DNA of 10,847 nucleotides from Saccoglossus kowalevskii (lineage: Eukaryota > Hemichordata > Enteropneusta > Harrimaniidae): NCBI RefSeq assembly GCF_000003605.2, contig NW_003138329.1:82140-92986 (forward strand), in the 5' to 3' direction. Each line of letters starts with the position of its first letter. Position 1 is the first letter of the stretch. Shown here piece after piece: positions 1 through 7,500 of the stretch. The notes beneath the pieces were generated by a model. The model searched no databases, was not told where the DNA came from, and saw nothing but the letters and a program-made list of their open reading frames with translations. Position numbers and translations under genes: made by a program.

Positions 1-54
1 TGTACTTGGCGGCAGAATAAACAAGTCAAATGTAGATGCAAAAACACGGTATGG

Positions 55-60
55 TTTATT
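55..60 (-). terminator. AATAAA poly(A) signal of the 3' LTR
   Basis: AATAAA on the minus strand lies about 65 bases downstream of the LTR TATA box, as expected for the R region. It is conserved at 1891-1896 in the other LTR. Confidence 0.5.
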
Positions 61-120
61 GCTTGAGAAACTGGCATGGTAACATGTAACACGTGAATAA
101 GGAGGCCCGAAACTCGCCTC

Positions 121-127
121 TTATATA
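121..127 (-). promoter_or_regulatory. TATA box in the 3' LTR
   Basis: TATATAA on the minus strand is conserved with 1965-1971 in the other LTR. In this 3' copy it would drive transcription outward past the left window edge, if it were active at all. Confidence 0.45.
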
Positions 128-372
128 GGTTCATTTCGAACGTGAAAGAAAACACGTAAGCGGGAAATACAAATGTAAGTACGCGGGAGAAAAAAGATAC
201 AATACGGAGTAAAATGATTGGCTGAAATTAAATGATTCTAGTTGGTCGAGAAGTACTCAGAGGAATTCTTCATGCGAAAGGTAAACTAATTAACTATAGC
301 GGAATGACATGTAATAAGAATAATAATAGCAATATAAAAGCGAATACAAATATATATTATGAATCTCCGACA

Positions 373-544
373 TTTTCCCGACTTTGAGAAAAAGTACATC
401 TTCGGGAATAATATATATATGTGAGAATAAACGAATAACGATGGATAAAAGAGTTCACTAATAATTACTAGTTCATTTTTTCAAGTTCAGGAGAACACAG
501 ATTGAACTTGTAGATTTCTGATGTAGTGTGATTTTCACTAAAGT
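373..544 (-). other. Element 3' untranslated region with candidate polypurine tract
   Basis: Between the pol stop and the 3' LTR there are about 170 bases without a usable reading frame. The bases touching the LTR read AAAGTCGGGAAAA on the minus strand, a plausible polypurine tract for plus-strand priming (373-385), although it is interrupted by pyrimidines. There is no room for an env gene. Confidence 0.45.
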
Positions 545-1320
545 TCAGATTAAATTATTGAGTCTGATGTTGGCGGCAGCTGCGGCGTCACGGTACGATC
601 TGCGCCGTGGCAATGGTATATCATCTGTACTTCCACTGGTAGAGATGTTGTTTTCATCATGCATGTTGGTGATACCATCTGTGGCAGTGGGTTGCGTTGT
701 GTCATCACTAGGTGAAATTCCTTTGATACGATTTCCAGCGGGAACAATTTATGAATGACCATTGGAAGTTTTCACCTCAGCTGATCGGAGAGATCCATCT
801 TTGCCGTAAACTAGGCTGTTTACTATAGCAAGTTGCCACTTTACTCGGCGATTAATGTCGTCGTGTACTATGACAACATCACCTACTTTAATAGTATTGT
901 TCTTTGTACCGGTAGTAGGGTGACGTTCGCGTAGTGCGGTGAGATATTCTGTCTGCCATCGACGCCAGAATTGTATGTGTAGACGAACTAAATGTTCATA
1001 GCGTTTGTTGACTTTCGTATGACTGTCATAATCGGGGTCATAGAGTTCATCGTCGGTAATGTTTATGTACGGTAACTGTGTCAATGACCGGCCGTTGAGC
1101 AGATGAGACGGGGTCAATCTGACGTTATCTTCGATGCTGGAAGACACGTATGTTAATGGTTGATCATTAACAGTAGCCTCGATTTCGGTAAGTATGGTAG
1201 AAAGTTCATCAAAGGCGATTAGCACACGGCCCAATACCTTTTTAATGGCGTTCTTGGTAATGCCGATTAACCTTTCCCAGAATCCTCCGAACATGGAGCT
1301 CGTTTCGGGATGAACGTCCA
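545..1320 (-). pseudogene. BEL/Pao integrase C-terminus and pol tail, broken
   Basis: This is the last part of pol. From the right it starts with the end of the integrase core, including the conserved GGFWERLIG motif whose glutamate is the usual third catalytic acidic residue of the DDE triad. It continues through the NDQPLTYVSS region and the C-terminal domain of BEL/Pao Pol (IQFWRRWQTEYLTALRER, then KVGDVVIVHDD), resembling Pfam DUF5641, and ends with an Arg/Ala-rich tail at a stop at 545-547. Two breaks are visible: a one-base loss around 1291-1294 within the motif just before GGFWE, and an in-frame TAA at 749-751, after which the same frame stays open to 545. The integrase N-terminus and first acidic residues are missing. 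No env gene follows. Confidence 0.8.
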
Positions 1321-1322
1321 CT

Positions 1323-1578
1323 CACGCAATAGAAGTACGTATGGATTTTAAAACTTTTCGTGACACTCATTTGCAAAATGAAAACAACAAATACATTGCG
1401 AGATTATCATGGTGCGATAACCACCCGCCGTTGCCTACTAATTATGACGTCACAGTTAGCCGGACGCGCGCTATGTTCAGACGCTTGTCTCCTGAGTTAA
1501 TTGACACATACAACTCTATCATCGAGGATCAACTCAACCGCGACTTCATCGAAGAAGTCTACAATGATGACAATACTG
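1323..1578 (+). pseudogene. Inverted fragment of BEL/Pao reverse transcriptase (N-terminal part)
   Basis: The plus-strand frame that includes the ATG at 1341 encodes segments such as YIARLSWCDNHPPLP and RLSPELIDTYNSIIEDQL followed by DFIEEV. In BEL/Pao Pol this region precedes the RT palm. It lies opposite in direction to the gag and integrase parts on either side, so this stretch was inverted within the element. Homology stops around 1578; beyond that the open frame (to 1673) is only antisense gag. The catalytic RT palm with its YxDD motif is absent. The upstream limit is uncertain, between about 1323 and 1341. Confidence 0.7.
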
Positions 1579-1579
1579 T

Positions 1580-1768
1580 ATCGGTATGCTTGTTTTCCCG
1601 GCCTTCCGCGTCGGCGATTTTCTTCTTCTGGGTTTTGGCTTTGTTGAAAAGTCGTGTGAGCTGCCCTCGTTGACTCCTTCGTTTCAATTTCAGCTTTGCC
1701 AATGCGTTTGTCGTCTCCACTGCTTGGGCATCAGCAGCGGCGTTCTGTGGTGGCTGTTCTTCTGACAT
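1580..1768 (-). pseudogene. BEL/Pao gag, N-terminal fragment
   Basis: An ATG at 1768-1766, about 40 bases inside the 5' LTR, opens a reading frame of about 60 codons. It begins with a short acidic and Ala/Gln-rich segment, followed by a basic stretch containing KRRSQRGQLTRLFNKAK (about residues 29-45), which resembles the start of BEL gag proteins. The homologous part ends near 1580, where the sequence runs into an inverted RT fragment. The last codons before the stop at 1559-1561 are antisense RT sequence, not gag. The remaining gag domains, including any zinc knuckles, are missing. Confidence 0.65.
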
Positions 1769-1786
1769 CGTGTTGAGCTCAGATAT

Positions 1787-1803
1787 CCTGGTCTAGGTTA
1801 CCA
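1787..1803 (-). other. Candidate tRNA primer binding site
   Basis: Five bases inside the 5' LTR edge, the minus strand reads TTTGGTAACC and then TAGACCAGG. BEL/Pao elements typically have an ATTTGGT-type sequence just after the 5' LTR. The primer tRNA was not identified. Confidence 0.4.
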
Positions 1804-1890
1804 AATTATGTGGGGGATACAGTAGTACGCTTCGGCTGTACTTGATGGCAGAATAAACAAGTCAAATATGGATACAAAAACACGGTATGG

Positions 1891-1896
1891 TTTATT
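1891..1896 (-). promoter_or_regulatory. AATAAA poly(A) signal in the 5' LTR
   Basis: TTTATT on the plus strand is AATAAA on the minus strand. It is conserved at 55-60 in the other LTR, where it would serve as the actual 3' end signal of the element transcript. Confidence 0.55.
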
Positions 1897-1964
1897 CCTT
1901 GAAAAACTGGCATGGAAACATGTAACACATGAATAAGGAGCCCCGAAACTCCGAAACTAGCCCT

Positions 1965-1971
1965 TTATATA
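1965..1971 (-). promoter_or_regulatory. TATA box of the 5' LTR
   Basis: The minus strand reads TATATAAAGGGC here. The same TATATAA occurs at the equivalent place (121-127) in the other LTR. About 70 bases further along the direction of transcription is AATAAA, the normal order of U3 promoter then R-region poly(A) signal. This also supports the minus-strand orientation of the element. Confidence 0.6.
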
Positions 1972-2225
1972 GATTCGTATCGAACGTGAAAGAAAACACG
2001 TAAGCGGGAAACACAAATGTAAGTACGCGGGAGAAAAAAATATACAATACGGAGTAAAATGATTCGCTGAAATTAAATGATTCTAATTGGTCGAGAAATA
2101 CTCAGAGGAATCCTTCATCCGAAAGGTAAACGAATTAACTATAGAGAAATGACATGTAATAAGAATAATAATAGCAATATAAAAACGAATACAAATAATA
2201 TTATATATTATGAATCTCCGACAAC

Positions 2226-3010
2226 ATTGTTGACACTGCTGATTTTACGTATATGAACGAACGGGCACTGGATGTGGTAGCGTTTTGTAATCTGTCAGTG
2301 AGTTTGATTAATATGATAAATCCTACTGGCACAACATGTGAAATAGCAGCTGTACCACTATTGCTACCTTTTCTATATAACTTACAAAATTACCACTGGT
2401 GAGAGAGCATAAGTAAACATAAGCACTTGTCCTAGGGGTAACTCGAGCTGCTCGAGTTGACAAGATGTTACGTTTATTGCCCAATGAATCTGACATTTCA
2501 TCTAATAAAAAACGTCGTCTCTATAATTTTATGCATATGCAGATTTTCCTCAGTTGACAATGAAATAGGTCTCGTTTAATACCTACTGGATTTGCCATTC
2601 CTGTTAGTCAGCCAGCACATTGTGTAGAAAATGGTATAATCAGTCAAAGGCATGGTCCAGTATATTGGTCTTAGTTGAAAGATATGATGGTTGATTTCAA
2701 TGACGTTACAGTGAGTGATTCTGCCTCACTTCTAAAACAGATTACTCATGCTATAATAGTCACTTCCAGTTCAATACCATGGTATTTGGATTAAAGAGAG
2801 GACCTATCTCATTTCGAAGTCATATGATATTTGTACTATAAGAGTTAAATTGGAAGATATTATTGATATAAATACATGACGTTATAGTATATTGACGGTC
2901 ATTTAGCGAACACTCAGTAAACTTAGTTTTCAAGGAGTTTTGTGGTACCGGATTGAATATGAACGTTTGTTGAAGCCAATATCGTATTATCATGCTCAAC
3001 GTTTGCACTG
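2226..3010 (+). pseudogene. Degenerate coding-like stretch, unknown family
   Basis: I do not recognise this sequence. Several plus-strand segments read like protein although no long frame survives. 2226-2402 gives about 58 codons including NERALDVVAFCNLSVSLIN. About 2573-2795 stays in one frame with a single TAG near 2672 and includes PTGFAIPVSQPAHCVENG and DFNDVTVSDSASLLKQI. About 2925-3008 includes LWYRIEYERLLKPISYY. The segments lie on one strand in several frames with stops between them, as expected for an old transposon or retro-pseudogene interrupted by the BEL insertion at 2223. Chance open frames in AT-rich DNA remain possible. Confidence 0.35.
2440..2458. repeat. Perfect 8-bp inverted repeat, 3-bp loop
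   Basis: AACTCGAG, CTG, CTCGAGTT forms a perfect short hairpin. Outside it, CTTGTC (2426-2431) and GACAAG (2459-2464) are also complementary, but with an unpaired 8-base bulge on the left side. No function is evident. Confidence 0.6.
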
Positions 3011-3786
3011 AAACAGAGCAAATTGAAATCTAGAAATTATATACTCTACGAATGAATGGCACAGTTCATGTTTATTTCATTTATGCACGAAATGTGTGAT
3101 AATGTAGTATTGTGATGATAATACGGCAGGAATATCGTTGGATATGCATGTATTCCATGTTGTATGAACCTGACCTATTTATATGATCTAATGAAATTTG
3201 CTCGAGATATAAGTGGAATACGGGAAATATTATTTATTTGCAATAGCAGAATATCTATATAAACCGATTCCAACTAGAAACTTAGGTCTCTGCATTGTTC
3301 GAATGTATGTACGTACCACTATGTACGTACCAGGCATCATTAAAATAAGATGAGTGATTCATAAGATATCAGTGGAACAGACTGACGTACACACACACAC
3401 AGACAAACATACTACATATTATCATGAGCGAATGTTTTAGAATACTCCATTGCATACGAAGATCAGCTCCCCGTGTGTTCTATATTAGGCAGAGCTGAAA
3501 AGAAAGTGTCAACATCTATCTGGTAAATTTTAACTGCGCATGTGCGAAACAATGCCCAAGAATCAGAATACCCAGTGATTCACAGCGGTGGTGCGTTGGG
3601 TGAGCTATGTATTTTTGAAGTATTAAATTACGTATAATGCAAAGCTTGCATACTGTGAAACAAACATTGCATGATTAAAAAAATCAAAAAAACAATAACA
3701 TTTTCTGGGAATGTGTACGATACAGGCTTATTAAATAGACAATTCAATCAGTTCTAAATACATTAGTATTATTTTTTCAGAGTAGT
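3011..3786. other. Intergenic, nothing recognised
   Basis: This AT-rich stretch lies between the degenerate segment and the poly(A) site of the minus-strand gene. It holds the small direct repeat at 3306-3332 and a short CA run at about 3389-3401. No convincing exon, RNA gene or transposon domain is seen on either strand. Confidence 0.5.
3306..3332. repeat. Direct repeat of TATGTACGTACCA (two copies)
   Basis: A 13-base unit is repeated exactly with one base between copies. The unit itself contains the palindrome GTACGTAC. It is probably a small tandem duplication. Confidence 0.6.
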
Positions 3787-3792
3787 TTTATT
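3787..3792 (-). terminator. AATAAA poly(A) signal of the NXPE-like gene
   Basis: TTTATT on the plus strand is AATAAA on the minus strand. It starts 10 bases after the TAG stop codon (3805-3803), giving a very short 3' UTR with cleavage expected around 3765-3777. Confidence 0.6.
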
Positions 3793-3802
3793 CGAAATAT
3801 AT

Positions 3803-4524
3803 CTATGATTCCACTAATTCTGGACAAATATACGAAAGCATGAGGTAAAATTCCTGCATCACCACATCTCTGTCCATGTGAACTGTTATGTCATGGAAAG
3901 AAGAAATCACCATATCCCAAATATCCAGAAAATGCACCCCTATTCCCCCGAACACACGACGAATGATTCTGTTCATGTCATAGAAAGACCAATTGTTACT
4001 ATGGATTTGCTGTTCTATGTATACATTGTCCCGTGAATGGCTCATTTTAATTACAATTTTAGGATCTCGACATCGTTTCATAAGTCTTTCAACAGAAAGC
4101 TTTACCTGAACGAGACGTTCTACAAATGATCTGGTCGACCACGCACCGTAATGAAAACAGAAGTTTAGAAGCACTACATAGTTGTGTAACCGACAATCAC
4201 TTTGAGATATATTGTCTATGATGTCACTTTCAAACATTGGTTCCCATATAGAGATATGAGGTCCTGCAATTCTTGGCGTCATGAAGTGGAAGTCAAAATG
4301 ACTATTGAATTCTTTGAAAATGTCAATGAATTCCCGTAATGCAGAATCACCACTACCCACGAATATCTTGTTAGCTGCACATTTGTCAAATTGTTCCTGT
4401 GTCCACTGTTGACTTCGACATACCTTAGAAATATATGTCCGATTGTTGTCCCAGTAGCCATCTGATAGCGGTATTGGCAAATCTGGTCCGCAGTTTGGTA
4501 ACTTAGGAGAATCTATTGTTGAAT
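3803..4524 (-). CDS. NXPE-like gene, coding exon 5 (PC-esterase domain)
   Basis: The exon starts after ATTTTAACAG (AG at 4526-4525) and runs to the TAG at 3805-3803, residues 341-580. It begins DSTIDSPKLPNCGPDLPIPL, the Pro/Cys-rich lead-in of the family, then GYW (363-365), two spaced Cys (C376, C389), and IFVGSGDSALREF (394-406) with the nucleophile serine at 401. It continues with conserved hydrophobic strands (NYVVLLNFCFHYGAW), the IVIKMS segment, FLDIWDM (D541, D544), VHMD (H556) and LSYIC near the C-terminus. The histidine is followed by Met rather than the common Pro. The core residues are present, so activity is plausible. Confidence 0.92.
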
Positions 4525-7500
4525 CTGTTAAAATTATGAGAAACTATATCATTAGCAACATTGATTTGGTATTCACAACATGTTTTGAGCTTATCTTTTA
4601 AACCAATGCATTCAATTATTTGGGAAAAGTACAGCAGACCAAAAATGTAAATAATTTGAAAACGTATTTGGCATTTTATTACGTTATTATGTGCCATGAC
4701 CCAATTCTACGAAACATACCTATCATATAATATCATTCAAAATACAATCATAACAAAAATGTGTAATCAATTTTCTTCTCATTATGGCTAACGATATACT
4801 TTCACATTGCGACAAGTTCATGAATAGATGGTTCATGGACGGTTGTTTTGGGTATCTCTGAATTACAAAAAATGTTGAGCAAAACGGATATCAGTTAATG
4901 TGCTAGTTGGTAGTGGGCCCAAACATTCATTCAAATAATAATCCATGTTATATTTCAAATATACAATGGTCACCGACAAATTCCCAGGACCGATCGCAAA
5001 CACCATTGACCTCTGAACACTTTGACATTTTATTGGCTGAAACATTCCAAAACAAAACTAGAATTTGTACTCGTCCTACGAAAAATATGACACAACTGTG
5101 TACACAATATAATTAGGTTAGCGTTTTAGCTATCTTATTCCAATCAGCTCGTTTGATTTACCATCGTAATATTCAGTGAATTAGACAACATGGTACTTTG
5201 TGTGGAGATAGATTCAAATTTGTCAGGTCAATACAGTTTGCAATGATTTTAAACAGTGATTGTGATTTTCAGTGAATTTACTTGAATAACATATCACTTC
5301 GTTTTATCATCATATTATTTATTTGCCTTGCTTCACTCTCACACTAAAAACTAATCACTCGCAATTGTGATCATTGATCATTAGTGCTTATCACATTCAA
5401 GCGCTGACGACAGCAAAGAACAAATTACGTTACAAAGTGGGAGAAGGAAACAGTTCCAGCTTATCGTTCAACAACAACTGACAATTTCACTGATGCCCAA
5501 TGTACCGATTCCAGTACAGTGTCTTCTGGCTGAATGTCAGGAATGGACCAGTCTTGTTCACAAAAACATAAACACAGAAAATAATAGCATTATCAAAATG
5601 AAGAGGAGCATCTTCAATTTTGACAACACACTTAATGCTAATTATCAATATCAATTCGAATATATGTTCATATGTATATGGAAACCACTACGTGATGTAC
5701 ATCGGATCCATTAGAACTATGTCTCGACGACTGATTCAATTCTAATTTCATTTCAATGTGTATATAACATTTGACAACATGTCTCTGAGAGTGTTAATTG
5801 GGCATACAACAAGTTAAATACAGAGTGATTAGTGATCTAAAATAGTCCAGAGAGAGACAAACAAAAGATGGAATACGACATGCAAATGGGACTGCTCATC
5901 GAAACGATGCCGTTATCGCTTTCTACACGATATCGTTATTGTGTGTGAGTGAATCAGCATACCATTAGAAGTATCATATAACTTTAACAAAACAAAATTT
6001 AATATAATGTTATCTGGGGCGCAGCTTAAATGTTGTCAACATCTCCGATATAAACAATGTTATCATTTGCAGTAAAGTGGTTCAGTCTTTGATAACGAGA
6101 ATATTCGCGGGAAACGCGCTTTATCACTCTTCAAAACACGTTAAGTTGCACTACGGTTAGTTGGGAATAATCTATAAAGTTAACGTAAATACCTTGTATA
6201 GTCACTGCCATTGGCATGCCTTGGAGTACTACCCTGTCGGTTTTTCTGGAAATTAAAATAAGTCAATTAGTATATGGCATTGATAACTGAATAACATAAC
6301 GATGTACCTATTACTGATGAGAGAGTTGGTGAGATACAAATAATTACAATATAGAATTACATTTTCATATTCAACAGACATGTGAAATTATCATTAACAC
6401 ACCGTTTCACATTAAATTGTGTGAATAATATGTAAATTTTTTACCTGTCAAATAGGCTTTTAGTACGAATAATTTCCGATGCTGCAAGTGAGTTCAGTCT
6501 TACTGCTAAAACACTCATTGAATAGAGTTTAGAGCAGTCGATGTTCTTGGGCTTATTGCACACAAGTACAGTTTTTCCAATGGAGTTCTGATTTGTGTAT
6601 TCGCACATGTCACTCCATACCCCCTCATTTATCAGACGACAAGTCGTTTCCTCGGTAACGTTTTTGTCCAAGTAAGTGCCTGTAAACTCAAGTAACTGCT
6701 CTTTTGTTTTCAATGAATCTTTGATATAGTGGATGAACTCCCTCACAAATGTAAGTGCTATGGTAATTCGTGCTTTTCCTGCCCAAGCTGCGTAGAAATA
6801 CACGGAGTAAGTGCCGTTCCCATGGTCTATTACTCGACCTGCTGTGCTCTTTTGTAGATAATCATTAGACATTCGAGCGGAAAAGAAATCTCCTCCCTTA
6901 TTTCGGGAACGGCCGTTGTCGTCAAATGTTACAATGGAGATTCTGATAAAAGTCCCCTTGTATATATTCTTATCGGACTGTAATGTAGCTCTACAACAAA
7001 AATAATATTGTTACAATTAGATGAAACTTAATTAATTATTGTTTGTACAAAATTCAAATATCTTGCAAAACATGTTTTTTATTGTTTAATTACCTGTGCA
7101 AACATTTCACGTTTCATATATTTCCTACAGTTATTACAATACCTTGTTTTGAAAACAGATGTTTGTCCTAAAGTTCCATTTCCAATGTCGAATGGTACTT
7201 CATAGTTCCTTGGTTCAACATTTATGTGCCTGTTTACCCATTCAATCTCATCAACAATATCCACCCACTCCATTCCAAATCGATTGTAATCAATGTATGG
7301 AAACAATGCGTTGAAGCTTCTATTAGTTCGGTCTTTAGATGGTGTCCTTGAGGTTTTCTCAGCGGATGGTGTGCTCTGGTCATGGGTATGAGAATCATTT
7401 TTGTCGGTTTTGTTGTTTACTAAACATTTGTGTGCAGTTTCTCGTGAATGAATCATTCCCTCGTGTAATATAGAGACCTAAATAACATCGGGAAAGTCGG

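Larger units (their letters stand above)
1..372 (-). repeat. 3' LTR of BEL/Pao element (partial at window edge)
   Basis: This stretch aligns with 1837-2223 over its whole length. By eye there are about 25 substitutions and two small indels: an 8-9 base duplication near 1950 and about 6 bases in the AT-rich part near 2200, both present only in the right copy. It ends in CCGACA, which on the minus strand is the TGTCGG start of the LTR. The first 28 or so bases of the repeat lie outside the window. Confidence 0.9.
1..2223 (-). mobile_element. Rearranged, decayed BEL/Pao LTR retrotransposon
   Basis: Two similar direct repeats (1-372 and 1809-2223) bracket gag- and pol-like fragments whose order on the minus strand is LTR, gag start, pol end, LTR. 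This is the layout of an LTR retrotransposon transcribed from right to left. The pol C-terminal sequence and the RT fragment resemble the BEL/Pao superfamily rather than Gypsy or Copia. The span is about 2.25 kb, whereas intact BEL elements are usually 6-8 kb, so most of pol is gone. One RT segment is inverted relative to everything else. The left LTR lacks about its first 28 bases because the window starts inside it, so the target-site duplication cannot be tested. The copy is non-autonomous and probably inactive. Confidence 0.88.
1809..2223 (-). repeat. 5' LTR of BEL/Pao element (complete, about 415 bp)
   Basis: The repeat starts TGTGGGGG and ends CCGACA on the plus strand, so it has the TG...CA ends typical of LTRs with short TGT/ACA inverted termini. 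The inner edge at 1809 is followed on the minus strand by a few bases, a TTTGGT-type primer binding site and then gag. It also carries the TATA box and poly(A) signal described separately. Confidence 0.88.

Noticed and set aside
528-758. Plus-strand 76-codon ORF
   Set aside because: Antisense shadow of the pol tail, which explains the sequence better on the minus strand.
550-762. Minus-strand 70-codon ORF overlapping the pol tail
   Set aside because: Its first codons (KLFPLEI) look a little like a BEL pol ending. However, the frame of the integrase, after one stop at 749-751, stays open to 545 with an Arg/Ala-rich tail, which is a simpler explanation.
1579-1673. Right end of the plus-strand RT frame (to 1673)
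   Set aside because: This part is antisense to gag; homology to RT stops near 1578.
2820-3008. Minus-strand 62-codon ORF
   Set aside because: No domain; the plus-strand frames in this stretch look more protein-like.
4279-4461. Minus-strand 60-codon ORF
   Set aside because: Alternative frame inside exon 5 of the NXPE-like gene.
4503-4697. Minus-strand 64-codon ORF just upstream of exon 5
   Set aside because: It lies mostly in the intron, overlaps the acceptor, and is out of frame with the esterase domain.
4863-5116. Overlapping ORFs on both strands in intron 4
   Set aside because: Neither shows a recognisable domain, they contradict each other, and exon 4 to exon 5 phases need no extra exon.
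6441-6872. Minus-strand ATG at 6872 as a gene start
   Set aside because: The frame is open upstream to a good acceptor at 6990, and that part encodes the first strands of the Ig-like domain.
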